NCBI RefSeq assembly: GCF_014235765.1
Contig: NZ_JACMYH010000001.1
Span: 682,001-746,000 of the forward strand
Direction of reading: 5' to 3'
Origin: Pseudomonas baltica
Lineage (GTDB): Bacteria; Pseudomonadota; Gammaproteobacteria; Pseudomonadales; Pseudomonadaceae
Length of the DNA stretch: 64,000 bases
Of the stretch, positions 8,020 through 16,640 are shown piece after piece; the stretch's first letter is position 1, and each line of letters begins with the position of its first letter. The notes under the pieces were generated by a model. The model had not been told where the DNA came from. It searched no databases and was given only the letters and a program-made list of their open reading frames with translations. The translations under genes and the position numbers were made by a program.

Positions 8020-8694
8020 TCAACCTACGGCTTCCAGCGGAGCACCGATCGACAGCGAGCGCAGATAGTCGCCGAAGCCTTCACGGCAGCGACAATCCAG
8101 CCGGGCGCTGGTCGTCACGCAGTTGATCGAAGTCCAGGTAATGGACGCCCCGACCTCTTTCAGGTCGGCCACCAGGTGCACGTCCTCGTGGGCCGTGAGC
8201 GGCTTGAACCCGCCAACCCGGCGGTAGGCCTGGGCACTGACGCCCATGTTGGCGCCGTGGACATGCTTGTGACCTTCCACCGGGGTATAAAGAGCGTCGT
8301 AACGGCTGCGAACTTCCTCGGCATGCAGCGACCAGTCATCCACGCGCACCGTGCCGCAGACCGCGTCAGTGCGAAAGCGCAGCTGATCGACCAGCCAGGT
8401 GGGCGGCACGAGGGTATCGGCATCGGTGAACGCCAACCAGCGGGCGCCTTGATCCAACAACAGTTGAGCACCCGCGGCGCGCGTACGACCGACGTTGCAG
8501 TGCGCCACGGCCACGCTCTGTACGGGGTAGCGGTTGACCACTTGCTGGGTACCGTCGGAACATTCGTCCAGCACGATAACCACCTTGACCTCTTCGCCCG
8601 ACAGTCCAGGATGCTCACCGGCAATCAGCAACGACTCGATGCATTGAGCGACCACTGCTTCTTCATTATGAGCTGGGACAATGATTCCGATCAT
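8020..8694 (-). CDS. family 2 glycosyltransferase
   Basis: This 224-residue protein starts MIGIIVPAHNEEAVVAQCIE, the usual nucleotide-binding start of GT2 enzymes, and has a FTDADT motif (about residue 90) that would bind metal and the sugar nucleotide. HGANMGVSAQAYRRVGGF and TAHEDVHLVADL follow and correspond to the acceptor and catalytic-base regions, with the Glu-Asp of HEDV as the likely base. There is no membrane segment. The frame opens ten codons upstream, at 8724; I prefer 8694 because the fold begins there. The acceptor and donor are unknown. It stands alone, without neighbouring polysaccharide genes. Confidence 0.82.
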   Translation of the reverse strand: MIGIIVPAHNEEAVVAQCIESLLIAGEHPGLSGEEVKVVIVLDECSDGTQQVVNRYPVQSVAVAHCNVGRTRAAGAQLLLDQGARWLAFTDADTLVPPTWLVDQLRFRTDAVCGTVRVDDWSLHAEEVRSRYDALYTPVEGHKHVHGANMGVSAQAYRRVGGFKPLTAHEDVHLVADLKEVGASITWTSINCVTTSARLDCRCREGFGDYLRSLSIGAPLEAVG

Positions 8695-8748
8695 GGACGA
8701 TACCTGTCGAGGAGATGCCGGCATCCGGCGGCTGTAAGTCTCTTGACC

Positions 8749-8778
8749 TATCTATCGCGCGTTGGTTGCAGATAGATA
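8749..8778. promoter_or_regulatory. inverted repeat TATCTATC-N14-GATAGATA
   Basis: Two perfect eight-base arms (8749-8756 and 8771-8778) lie in the 255-base gap between the divergent glycosyltransferase and YjdF-like genes. Centre-to-centre spacing is 22 bases, two helical turns, which fits a dimeric regulator. A TTGACC lies at the left arm. No regulator gene is adjacent. Confidence 0.4.
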
Positions 8779-8949
8779 CGACGGGTGGTAGTTCGGCAAA
8801 TGTTCATTCCAATTTGCAATTCACTTTCTCCCCTCCAGAGGCCCAACGACCCGTACCGGGGTGTCGATCAGCCAGCGCTGCAAGCCTGAACGAATTAATG
8901 TAGGGCATGGTGATCAACTGCAACAGAGGACTTGGCGAGGAGCGTGACA

Positions 8950-9600
8950 ATGGCAACTCGAAGGACAAGCATAGGCTACTGGCACTGGGTGTTGCTGCTG
9001 GCGGTGATCGCCTCGGGCTGGCAGCCGCTGGACCGCCAGACCTGGCTGATCGAAAACATTCTGGTGCTGGTGGGCGCCGTGGCCGTGTGGTTCACCCGTG
9101 ACCATTTCCAGTGGAGCCGACGCGCGTGGGTGATGGTGATCATCTTTCTATGCCTGCATCAGGTGGGCACGCACTTCACCTACCCCCAGGTTCCCTACAA
9201 CGAAGCGTTGTACCTGGTCAGCGGGGTGGACGTGAATGCAGCGCTGGGCTGGGAGCGCAATCAATATGATCGCTTCGTGCACCTGGCCTACGGCCTGCTG
9301 CTCAGCCTGCCGTTGCGGGAAATCGTCAGTGAGAAATGCCAGCTCAAGGGTGCGTGGGCATCATTGATCGCCTGGTCGCTGGTGCTGTCGACCTCGATGC
9401 TCTATGAACTGATGGAGTGGGCAGGCGCCGCGTACGTGGGCGGTGGCGACTCGGCCTTCGTCGGTGCCCAGGGCGATTTCTGGGATGCCCAGAAAGACAT
9501 GGCCGTAGCGGCGGCTGCCTCGCTGGTGGTGCTGACCTGCCGCGGCCATGCGCTGCGCGCCGGGGTTTCGGCGCTGCGCGGGCGATTGACACCGCACTGA
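8950..9600 (+). CDS. DUF2238 (YjdF-like) membrane protein
   Basis: This 216-residue integral membrane protein matches E. coli YjdF in arrangement: a short N-terminal pair of helices, HxxGTHFTYPQVPYNE, then WERNQYDRFVHLAYGLL and the C-terminal signature FVGAQGDFWDAQKDM. About six membrane segments are expected. Function is unknown. The frame is open from a TTG at 8932, but the ATG at 8950 with GAGGAG in front is the better start. No operon partner is seen: the next 520 bases downstream hold only tRNA-Ser on the other strand. Confidence 0.85.
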   Translation: MATRRTSIGYWHWVLLLAVIASGWQPLDRQTWLIENILVLVGAVAVWFTRDHFQWSRRAWVMVIIFLCLHQVGTHFTYPQVPYNEALYLVSGVDVNAALGWERNQYDRFVHLAYGLLLSLPLREIVSEKCQLKGAWASLIAWSLVLSTSMLYELMEWAGAAYVGGGDSAFVGAQGDFWDAQKDMAVAAAASLVVLTCRGHALRAGVSALRGRLTPH

Positions 9601-9854
9601 AACGCCCAGCGGCTCAATGCATCGATACCTCAATGCATCAATACATAGCCAAGCATCTGTTTCGCCATGCGCCACGGCTGCCAAACCGAAAGGTGATCGA
9701 AGACTCTCCCGGAATTTCCCATCACCCCCATGACCGTCACGTAGACGACGCCTTTCCTGATCAACCTCGATATCTTTTTCTTGCTGTAACGCAACAATCA
9801 GGACACCTGCACAAGTGGGTTTCGCGACATGGCACTTCTGCAACGGCGAAAACG

Positions 9855-9880
9855 AAAAAGCCCCGCCAATGCGGGGCTTT
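9855..9880 (-). terminator. intrinsic terminator of tRNA-Ser
   Basis: On the minus strand a GCCCCGC/GCGGGGC stem with a four-base loop is followed by TTTTT. It begins nine bases past the CCA end of the tRNA. Confidence 0.85.
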
Positions 9881-9888
9881 TCGATGTT

Positions 9889-9979
9889 TGGCGGGAAACC
9901 AGGGATTCGAACCCTGGGAACGCTATTAACGTTCGCCGGTTTTCAAGACCGGTGCATTCAACCACTCTGCCAATTTCCC
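9889..9979 (-). tRNA. tRNA-Ser (anticodon TGA)
   Basis: The minus strand reads GGGAAATTGGCAGAGTGG at the 5' end, has the anticodon loop CTTGAAA (anticodon TGA, reading UCA and probably UCG/UCU), a long variable arm GCGAACGTTAATAGCGTT as expected for a class II tRNA, the T loop GGTTCGAATCC, and an encoded CCA. The 91-base length suits tRNA-Ser. The seven-base acceptor stem pairs GGGAAAT with GTTTCCC. Between 9601 and 9854 I see nothing. Confidence 0.95.
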
Positions 9980-10066
9980 GAATGTCTTGCTGGTTGCTTT
10001 GCGGGCGCCATAATACCGGAATGAAACACGCTGTCAAACTCTGGATAGAGCGGCTGGGCAAGGGTC

Positions 10067-10075
10067 TGATATGAT
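10067..10075 (+). promoter_or_regulatory. extended -10 promoter element of the BI-1 gene
   Basis: TGATATGAT fits the extended -10 form TGnTATnAT and lies about 48 bases upstream of the ATG at 10123. No good -35 hexamer is visible at 17 bases, as is common with extended -10 promoters. Confidence 0.45.
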
Positions 10076-10122
10076 CTTTGCATCTGAACGTTTCAGACGT
10101 GTTCAATCAAAGGAGTCTCGCC

Positions 10123-10794
10123 ATGCGCGAACAGGATTATGCAGTTAATCAAGGCTCGCAGGTGCAGCAGCTAGAAGTTAGCCGCGTCCTGCGCAACACC
10201 TACGGCTTGCTGGCACTCACCCTGGCTTTCAGTGGCGTGATGGCCTACGTCGCGCAGCAGATGCGCGTCGGCTACCCGAACATCTTCGTCGTGCTGATCG
10301 GCTTCTACGGGCTGTTCTTCCTGACCAACAAGCTGCGTGATTCGGCCTGGGGCCTGGTGTCCACCTTCGCCCTTACCGGCTTCATGGGCTTCCTGCTCGG
10401 CCCGATCCTCAACCGCTACCTGGGCATGCAGGGCGGCGCCGAAGTGGTCAGCTCGGCGTTCGCGATGACGGCGCTGGTGTTCGGCGGCCTGTCGGCCTAT
10501 GTGCTCATCACCCGCAAGGACATGAGCTTCCTGGGCGGCTTCATTACCGCAGGCTTCTTCGTGCTGCTGGGCGCCGTGCTGGCGAGCTTCTTCTTCCAGA
10601 TCGCCGGTCTGCAGTTGGCGATCAGCGCCGGTTTCGTGCTGTTCTCGTCGGTGTGCATCCTGTTCCAGACCAGCGCGATCATCCATGGTGGCGAACGCAA
10701 CTACATCATGGCGACCATCAGCCTGTACGTGTCGATCTACAACCTGTTCGTGAGCCTGCTGCAGCTGTTCGGCATCATGGGTCGCGACGACTGA
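10123..10794 (+). CDS. yccA: Bax inhibitor-1/YccA family membrane protein
   Basis: This 223-residue protein has a hydrophilic N-terminus of about 25 residues followed by seven membrane segments, the pattern of the BI-1 (UPF0005) family. E. coli YccA is an inner-membrane substrate and modulator of the FtsH protease and protects SecY. The central block FGGLSAYVLITRKDMSFLGGF and the C-terminal SLYVSIYNLFVSLLQLFGI with a terminal Asp-Asp agree with gammaproteobacterial YccA. The ATG at 10123 has a strong AAAGGAG ribosome site. An intrinsic terminator follows, so the gene is monocistronic. Confidence 0.9.
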   Translation: MREQDYAVNQGSQVQQLEVSRVLRNTYGLLALTLAFSGVMAYVAQQMRVGYPNIFVVLIGFYGLFFLTNKLRDSAWGLVSTFALTGFMGFLLGPILNRYLGMQGGAEVVSSAFAMTALVFGGLSAYVLITRKDMSFLGGFITAGFFVLLGAVLASFFFQIAGLQLAISAGFVLFSSVCILFQTSAIIHGGERNYIMATISLYVSIYNLFVSLLQLFGIMGRDD

Positions 10795-10813
10795 TGCACC
10801 GTTGCCCTGTCGA

Positions 10814-10836
10814 AGCCCGCCTCGTGCGGGCTTTTT
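10814..10836 (+). terminator. intrinsic terminator after yccA
   Basis: AGCCCGC and GCGGGCT pair around a five-base loop and are followed by a T run. It lies 20 bases after the yccA stop. Confidence 0.9.
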
Positions 10837-10973
10837 CTTGCCCCTGGTTCGGGTATCTTCGGCAAAAACCGGTTTGCCCCATGGGCGCCGCGCCGTAGAA
10901 TCGCGCTCCTTTCGATTGAGCCATCGCGCTCTTTTTGCCGGAGCCTTCGCGCTCTTTCTCAGGAGCCCTTGCC

Positions 10974-12338
10974 ATGAGCACCCCACAGCCACCCAGCGAC
11001 GAATTGATCCTGGGCCTGGAAGACCGCCCTCGCCCACTGCTGGGCATGCTTGCCGCGCTGCAGCACCTGCTTGCGATCATCGTACCGATCGTCACGCCTG
11101 GCCTGCTGATCTGCCAGGCACTGGGCGTCAGCGCCCGTGACACCAACATGATCGTTTCCATGTCGCTGGTCATTTCAGGCATCGCTACCTTCGTTCAATG
11201 CCGACGCATCGGCCCGTTCGGCGCGGGCCTCTTGATCGTGCAGGGCACCAGTTTCAACTTCGTCGGCCCGCTGATTGCCGGGGGTGCGCTGATGGTGCAA
11301 CAGGGCACACCGGTGGAAGCTGTGATGGCGGCGATCTTCGGCGTGGTCATCGCAGGGTCGTTCGTGGAAATCGGCATTTCGCGAATCCTGCCCTTCGTCA
11401 AACGGCTGATCACGCCGCTGGTCACCGGTATCGTCGTACTGATGATCGGCCTGACCCTGATCAAGGTCGGTCTGATCAGCATGGGTGGCGGCTTCGGCGC
11501 CATGGCCAATGGCACGTTCGCCAACGGCGAAAACCTCATGCTCTCCGGCCTGGTACTGGCGATCATCGTGGTGCTCAATCGCATTCCGGTGACCTGGATG
11601 CGCAGCGCCGCCATCGTCATCGCTCTGGCCATGGGCTACGCGCTGGCCGGTTACCTGGGCCGACTGGATTTCACCGGCATGCACCAGGCCGCGGTATTTC
11701 AGGTGCCCGTACCGCTGCACTTCGGCCTCGGTTTCTCCTGGGCGTTGTTCATTCCAATGCTGGTGATCTACCTGGTGACGTCCCTGGAAGCGATCGGTGA
11801 CGTGACGGCGACCAGCAAGGTGTCACGCCAGCCCGTAGAGGGCCCGCTGTGGATGCAGCGCATCAAGGGCGGCGTGCTGGTCAACGGGACCAACTCGCTG
11901 CTGGCCGGTGTCTTCAATACCTTCCCCAGCTCCATCTTCGCGCAGAACAACGGGGTCATTCAGCTCACCGGCATCGCCAGCCGCCACATCGGCGTGTGGA
12001 TCGCCGGGATGCTGGTTCTGCTCGGTCTGTTCCCGACGGTTGCCGGGGTGATCCAGGCGGTGCCGGAACCGGTACTGGGTGGCGCTGCCATGGTGATGTT
12101 CGGCGCGGTGGCCGCCTCGGGCATCAATATCCTTGCCAGCGTCGACCTCGATCGTCGGGCACTGCTGATCATCGCGGTATCGCTCGCCCTCGGCCTGGGT
12201 GTGGCTCAGGTGCCGGAGTTCCTCGCGCACATGCCAGGCGCATTGCGCAATGTGCTGGAGTCGGGTGTAGCCACTGGCGGTATCTGCGCGCTGCTGCTGA
12301 ACTGGTTTTTGCCAGCCGGGCCTGTGACTCGTCACTGA
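10974..12338 (+). CDS. NCS2 family xanthine/urate permease
   Basis: This 454-residue inner-membrane protein belongs to the nucleobase:cation symporter-2 family. The signature around residues 320-335, FAQNNGVIQLTGIASRHIG, is of the XanQ/uric acid type (QNxGxIxxTGxASR) and not of the uracil type, so the substrate is probably xanthine or urate. About 12-14 membrane segments are present. The ATG at 10974 is chosen over the upstream in-frame start because AGGAG precedes it. The gene is single, but an XdhC-like protein and a hydroxyisourate hydrolase lie within 10 kb, suggesting purine breakdown genes are dispersed nearby. A long inverted repeat after the stop separates it from the convergent recombinase. 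Confidence 0.88.
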   Translation: MSTPQPPSDELILGLEDRPRPLLGMLAALQHLLAIIVPIVTPGLLICQALGVSARDTNMIVSMSLVISGIATFVQCRRIGPFGAGLLIVQGTSFNFVGPLIAGGALMVQQGTPVEAVMAAIFGVVIAGSFVEIGISRILPFVKRLITPLVTGIVVLMIGLTLIKVGLISMGGGFGAMANGTFANGENLMLSGLVLAIIVVLNRIPVTWMRSAAIVIALAMGYALAGYLGRLDFTGMHQAAVFQVPVPLHFGLGFSWALFIPMLVIYLVTSLEAIGDVTATSKVSRQPVEGPLWMQRIKGGVLVNGTNSLLAGVFNTFPSSIFAQNNGVIQLTGIASRHIGVWIAGMLVLLGLFPTVAGVIQAVPEPVLGGAAMVMFGAVAASGINILASVDLDRRALLIIAVSLALGLGVAQVPEFLAHMPGALRNVLESGVATGGICALLLNWFLPAGPVTRH

Positions 12339-12346
12339 GCTGGCCC

Positions 12347-12372
12347 GAGCCTGCGACAAGGCCTGCAGGCTC
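12347..12372. terminator. inverted repeat between convergent genes
   Basis: GAGCCTGC and GCAGGCTC form eight-base arms around a ten-base loop. The right arm overlaps the stop codon of the minus-strand recombinase gene. No T run is seen. Confidence 0.4.
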
Positions 12373-13321
12373 AAAGATCGAAGCGGTCCACGGCGCGGCG
12401 ACGCTCGTTGTCGTCGCGCATGTCGTAGGCCGCAGTGGTCTGGATATTGGTGTGGTGCGCCAGCTTCTGGGCAATCGACAGGTCGTGCTCTTCGATCACT
12501 CGGGTGATGAACGAACGTCGGAAATCATGGGGCATGATCTTCACGCCGACCTGAGTGCCGCGTTGTCGGGCGATGTAGTAGATGGCGTGCTTGGTGATAC
12601 GCTCGCGGGTGATGTGCGCGCCGCGGCGGATGCGATTGAAAAGAAAGTCGTCATCGGCCTGGCCTGCAGGAAGCTGGCTGCGGCGAAACGCCAGCCAGGT
12701 CTGCAGATGCGCGAACGCCCAGCCTGGCGCGTACTTGATCAACTCCTTGTTGCCCTTGCCGGTCACGCGAAGGCTGCGCTCGCTGAAGTCGACCTGGGCC
12801 AGGTCGAGGTTGACCGACTCCGACTTGCGCATGCCAGAACCATACAGGATGGCGATGACGGCGGCGTCGCGCAGTCCCTGCGGCCGTGGATCGTTGGCGC
12901 AGACCTCCATCAGGTCGCGGATCAGGCTGCGCTTGAGGTTGCGGCCGTTGCCCAGGCGGGTGCCCTGCATGGGCTTGACCGAGCGAATCTTGAGCAGGTG
13001 ATCCTGGTCGATCAGGCTCAGCCGCCACGCCTCGTTCATGACCCCGCGCACGGCGTTGACGTAAAGCGAGGTGGTGTTGGGGGCGTAGCCATCTTCGCGC
13101 AGGGCGGCCACCAGCGAGGTAACGTGCCCGGGTTCGAGACGGTGCCAGGGCACCTCGCGAATGTCGACGTCCTCGAAGCCCAGCCGGTCCGCGGCATCCT
13201 GCAATACGTATTGCATGGTCGTGCGGCTGGACGGCATCAGCCGCGCGAGATATTGCAACAGAGGGTTCTGCAGATCAGACAAACCGGGGGATCCTTGAGT
13301 GCCAGGGTAGACGCCCGACAT
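12371..13321 (-). CDS. tyrosine recombinase (stand-alone integrase)
   Basis: This 316-residue protein has an N-terminal SAM-like core-binding domain (about residues 15-115) and a C-terminal catalytic domain. The full catalytic set is present: Arg165 in GSGMRKSE, Lys189/192 in TGKGNKE, HDFR with His265 and Arg268, His289/290 in KLAHHTNI, and the nucleophile Tyr299 in TTAAYD. It should be active. Unlike phage or ICE integrases there is no adjacent tRNA, excisionase or obvious att repeat, and neighbours are ordinary chromosomal genes. It is not XerC or XerD by its surroundings and its divergent N-terminus. It may be a resident recombinase of unknown target or a relic of an old insertion. The ATG at 13321 is followed by a Gly/Ser-rich leader. 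Confidence 0.88.
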   Translation of the reverse strand: MSGVYPGTQGSPGLSDLQNPLLQYLARLMPSSRTTMQYVLQDAADRLGFEDVDIREVPWHRLEPGHVTSLVAALREDGYAPNTTSLYVNAVRGVMNEAWRLSLIDQDHLLKIRSVKPMQGTRLGNGRNLKRSLIRDLMEVCANDPRPQGLRDAAVIAILYGSGMRKSESVNLDLAQVDFSERSLRVTGKGNKELIKYAPGWAFAHLQTWLAFRRSQLPAGQADDDFLFNRIRRGAHITRERITKHAIYYIARQRGTQVGVKIMPHDFRRSFITRVIEEHDLSIAQKLAHHTNIQTTAAYDMRDDNERRRAVDRFDL

Positions 13322-13372
13322 TCTAGCATCCGCGTCGATGCCTGGCCCGTCCGCCCTACCCGGCCGGTTCGA

Positions 13373-13780
13373 TCAGAAGTTACCGCGCAGCGCCTGCAGG
13401 CCACCTTGATAGACACCGTCGAAAATTTCCACCGCCTCGGCATCACTCATGCCGACCGGGTTGAAGCGACCGCCCCACTCCACTCGGCTGTTGCCGGCGT
13501 CCACCTCGATGACCTTGAGCGTCGCCAGGTAATCGCTCACCGGAAAGGGACCTTCGATGATGGAGTAGCTGTAGGTGCGCGCGGCGTTGTCGTAAGTCTC
13601 CAGACGCTCGACGATGACGGTACCGTCCACCGTGGTCAGGTGGCGCAGCCGGCCGTTTTCCTGGGCTTCGCTGTGCTGGATCATGGGCAGCCAGTCGGCC
13701 AGGGAGTTGAACCCGGCCACCAGATTCCAGACCTGATCGGCCGATGCCGGAATGTCGATGCTCGCTTGCGTGCTTGCCAT
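13373..13780 (-). CDS. SRPBCC family protein (polyketide cyclase/dehydrase-like)
   Basis: This 135-residue protein has the START-like helix-grip fold seen in SRPBCC proteins: IDIPASADQVWNLVAGFNSLADWLP at the N-terminus, a run of beta strands (RHLTTVDGTVIVERLETYD, YSYSIIEG), and a long C-terminal helix (EAVEIFDGVYQGGLQALRG). Proteins of this kind hold hydrophobic ligands, and a few are enzymes; the MxaD-like subgroup is close. No catalytic residues can be assigned. AGGAG precedes the ATG at 13780. It lies 51 bases upstream of the recombinase gene on the same strand, probably by chance. Confidence 0.82.
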   Translation of the reverse strand: MASTQASIDIPASADQVWNLVAGFNSLADWLPMIQHSEAQENGRLRHLTTVDGTVIVERLETYDNAARTYSYSIIEGPFPVSDYLATLKVIEVDAGNSRVEWGGRFNPVGMSDAEAVEIFDGVYQGGLQALRGNF

Positions 13781-14001
13781 GTCATGGCTCCTGTCGGTGG
13801 GCTGAGGCTACAACGGTAGCGGTCGTTCGAGTGCGCGGCAAGCCGTTAGTGCATTCGTTATGCGGCCGATCCAGCTGGGGCGATCATGCCCTCGCAGTGG
13901 GCGCGGGCGCGGCACCAGCAATGGATACATGCTGCGCAAACGTTGTCCCATGGAGGCCAGCCCGGCCTGGATCCGTTCATTGAAGGGGCGTTTGCAGCGT
14001 C

Positions 14002-15201
14002 ATGAGAATCATCGAAAAGACCGGCGCGCCAGTACGCGCCCTGACCCCTGCCGAACAGCAGTTGGTCACCGAATTCGTCGAAGGCCGCAGTGAAGGCCCG
14101 AAGCTCCTGCAGGCCAACCAGTGGCTGATGAAGGTCCGCGCCCAGGGCCAGTGGCTGGCGTGCGATTGCCGGCCCGGTACGCTGCCGGTGATGAACGTGA
14201 CGCTCAACAGCAGTACCGGCACGCTGTTTTTGAAGAACAACCCCGGCACGGCCGAGCATGCCGAGGGTTGCCCCTTCATCCATGACGAGCGTGACAGTAC
14301 GCCTGGGCGCGAGGATGAAGGGCCACTGCCGGCCGCCTGGTTGCCCCCCGATGTGCCGCTGAAGCTGATTGGCGATTTCCGCGCCCCGGCCATGCCCGGC
14401 ACGCCTGGCACCGCCGTGGTGGCAAGTCAGCGACGGGAGCAGCACCGGTTGCTCTCGCTGCTGCTGACGTTCATCGAAGCCTCTGGGCTCAATGTGTACG
14501 CCACGCACCTGAAGAAGGATCTGACCCGCCAGTTCGCCGACCTGCGCGAAGTGGCCACGCGCTACCCGCTGATCGACAGGGTACCGGCGAGCAATTATCT
14601 GGAAACCCGCATCGACATGAAGCACATGATGATGCTCAAGGCACGCCTGAAGGATTCCACCGCCTTCATTGGGCAGCGCCGCTATGGGCTGCTGCTCGAC
14701 TGCGTGTCCGACGTGGTCGGGCGCAAGGTGCTGACCGAGCGCAGCACCGCCGGCTTCGACTTCCAGGGCCATCATCTGTTGTGGGGTGGCGCGCGCAGCA
14801 GTGGGCCGCTGCTGGCCCTGGCCCTGTATTCACCGGCAACCGCCGGCAGCCAATTCTATGAAATGGTGCATGTGGCGACGGTGCCGGTGCTGACCCGCGG
14901 GCATCTGTTCCCGGTGTTCCGCGACGAGGAACGCGAAGCGTTGAAGATGCTGGTGTCGCTGATCGACTGGATGGCCAGCAAAGGCGTCAAGGTCGTGATG
15001 CGCCGACCGGTGATCGGCGCCATGGTGATGGACGAACTGGTGCTCAGCTCTGACCTGGACCGGGTCCTCTCGGTTTCGCTGATGAAAGAGCCGCTGGGTC
15101 CGGAGCCCAGTTCCGAAACCTTCAAGCGCCTGGCCGACTTCAAGAGCCTGGAGACCTTCCGCAAGTACGTGGCGGGCTTCTTCATGCGCGAGCGCGATTG
15201 A
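14002..15201 (+). CDS. uncharacterised 399-residue protein with CxC...HxxxC motif
   Basis: I do not recognise a characterised family. The N-terminal 100 residues contain Cys54-x-Cys56 (LACDCRPG) and His86-x3-Cys90 (HAEGCPF), spaced like a single zinc-binding site. This opening resembles that of the DUF1173 proteins found on integrative elements (a C-x-C start followed by an HxxxC segment), though the rest of the protein is shorter. The middle is helical (residues 140-220) with RLLSLLLTFIEASGLNVYATHLKKDL. The C-terminal part has alternating strands. There is no signal peptide or membrane helix. It is convergent with glycerate kinase and divergent from the SRPBCC gene. A DNA- or RNA-linked role is possible but unsupported beyond the motif. 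Confidence 0.7.
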   Translation: MRIIEKTGAPVRALTPAEQQLVTEFVEGRSEGPKLLQANQWLMKVRAQGQWLACDCRPGTLPVMNVTLNSSTGTLFLKNNPGTAEHAEGCPFIHDERDSTPGREDEGPLPAAWLPPDVPLKLIGDFRAPAMPGTPGTAVVASQRREQHRLLSLLLTFIEASGLNVYATHLKKDLTRQFADLREVATRYPLIDRVPASNYLETRIDMKHMMMLKARLKDSTAFIGQRRYGLLLDCVSDVVGRKVLTERSTAGFDFQGHHLLWGGARSSGPLLALALYSPATAGSQFYEMVHVATVPVLTRGHLFPVFRDEEREALKMLVSLIDWMASKGVKVVMRRPVIGAMVMDELVLSSDLDRVLSVSLMKEPLGPEPSSETFKRLADFKSLETFRKYVAGFFMRERD

Positions 15202-15220
15202 CCCACGGCGCGCTTGCGTC

Positions 15221-16354
15221 CTAACCGCGCAGCTGCCAAAGCAGGGCGATATCGCGGGCGCGATCGCTGAGCAGCGCACTGGCTTCGGCGCACGCCTGCT
15301 CCAGGGTCATCGGGCCGGACGCAAGGGAAAAAGCGGCATCGATGCCATGGGCGTACAGGTCCTGGTAACCTTCGCCCAACGTGCCGGCCAGTACCACCAC
15401 CGGGACACCCGCAGCGCGCGCAACGCGGGCCACGCCGAAGGGGGTTTTGCCGCGCAGGGTCTGGGCATCGAAGCGCCCTTCGCCGGTGATCACCAGGTCG
15501 GCGCCGATGACGGCATCGGCCAGGCCCACCAGTTGCGCTACCACTTCGACCCCTGGGCGGAACGAGGCACCGAGAAAGGCCTTGGCCGCGAAGCCCATGC
15601 CGCCTGCTGCGCCGCAACCAGGCGCGTCACGGCAGTCCTGGCCCAGCACCGCTACGCAGTGATCGGCGAAGTGGTCCAAAGCCTTGTCCAGGGCCAGCAC
15701 CTGTGCGTGTGTAGCGCCCTTCTGCGGGCCGAAAATGTGCGAGGCGCCGTGGGGACCGCACAGCGGGTTGTCGACGTCTGCGGCGACTTCGAACTGCACA
15801 TCGGCCAGACGTGGGTCGAGGCCGCTGGCGTCGACCTTGGCTACTTGTGCTAGCGCCAGGCCGCCACGGGGCAATTCAGTGCCCTGAGAATCGATCAGGC
15901 GCAGACCGAGCGCGCGGAGCATGCCAGTGCCGGCATCGTTGGTGGCACTGCCGCCGATGGCGAGGATGATGCGTCGTGCGCCGGCCTCCACGGCTGCAGC
16001 GATCAATTGGCCAGTGCCATAGGTGCTGCTGTTGCAGGCATCGCGTTGCTGGCGCTGGAGCAGTTGCAGCCCGCTGGCTTCGGCCATTTCGATGACGGCG
16101 GTGCGCTCGTCGGGCAGCCAGCCCCAATGGGCCTGAGTGGCTGCGCCCAAAGGGCCGTCGACGACGAGGCTGCGCAGCTCGCCCTGGCAAGCCGCCATGA
16201 TGGCTTGCATGGTGCCTTCGCCGCCATCGGCCATCGGCCGCTCGACGAGCTGGGCGTCGGGCAGGGCCTGGCGCAGGCCCTGGGCGATGGCTGAAGCAAC
16301 GTCGGCGGCGCTCAGGCTGTCTTTGAATGAGTCAGGGGCGATGACGATCTTCAT
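15221..16354 (-). CDS. glycerate kinase (GarK/GlxK family)
   Basis: This 377-residue enzyme phosphorylates glycerate, probably to 2-phosphoglycerate, linking glyoxylate or glucarate breakdown to glycolysis. The family blocks are clear: MKIVIAPDSFKDSLSAADVA at the start, MADGGEGTMQAI, ILAIGGSATNDAGTGML, GCGAAGGMGFAAKAFLGA and VITGEGRFDAQTLRGKTPFGVA. The open frame extends well upstream through a palindromic repeat, but the ATG at 16354 with GGAG in front matches the family start. It is convergent with the 399-residue ORF, with 19 bases between the stops. No glyoxylate carboligase or tartronate reductase gene is next to it, so it stands apart from the usual cluster. Confidence 0.92.
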   Translation of the reverse strand: MKIVIAPDSFKDSLSAADVASAIAQGLRQALPDAQLVERPMADGGEGTMQAIMAACQGELRSLVVDGPLGAATQAHWGWLPDERTAVIEMAEASGLQLLQRQQRDACNSSTYGTGQLIAAAVEAGARRIILAIGGSATNDAGTGMLRALGLRLIDSQGTELPRGGLALAQVAKVDASGLDPRLADVQFEVAADVDNPLCGPHGASHIFGPQKGATHAQVLALDKALDHFADHCVAVLGQDCRDAPGCGAAGGMGFAAKAFLGASFRPGVEVVAQLVGLADAVIGADLVITGEGRFDAQTLRGKTPFGVARVARAAGVPVVVLAGTLGEGYQDLYAHGIDAAFSLASGPMTLEQACAEASALLSDRARDIALLWQLRG

Positions 16355-16421
16355 GGCAGTTCTCCAGTTCTTGTGCGCCCATGCTGCCATTTTCACCGCC
16401 TCCGCGCGACTGCCGTCACGC

Positions 16422-16628
16422 GTAGGAGCGGTCATCGCCCGTGAAGGGCTTGGCGCGGAGTGCCTGATGCACCGCGGTGCCCTTTTCGCGGCCACGGACC
16501 GCTCCCTTTTCGCGGCCACGGACCGCTCCTACATGGGTCGTAGGAGCGGTCATCGGCCGCGAAGGGCTTGGCGCGGTGTGCCTGGTGGAACGCGGTGTGG
16601 CCTTCGCGGGCAGAGCCCGCTCCCACAT
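16422..16628. repeat. cluster of REP elements
   Basis: The gap between glycerate kinase and copA carries several copies of the common palindrome in both orientations: GTAGGAGCGGTCATCGCCC at 16422, two closely spaced TTCGCGGCCACGGACCGCTCC copies near 16485-16530, GTAGGAGCGGTCATCGGCC near 16540, and a variant GCGGGCAGAGCCCGCTCCCA near 16606. The doubling of CCCTTTTCGCGGCCACGGAC is a 23-base direct repeat. Confidence 0.85.
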
Positions 16629-16640
16629 GGGAGTGCGGGC

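Noticed and set aside
9889..9979. tRNA-Ser as integration site of the recombinase at 12.4 kb
   Set aside because: No duplicated tRNA 3' end was found near the recombinase and typical core genes lie between.
11849..13819. 656-codon frame on the plus strand across two genes
   Set aside because: It overlaps the permease in another frame and runs antisense through the recombinase and SRPBCC genes, all of which have clear motifs.
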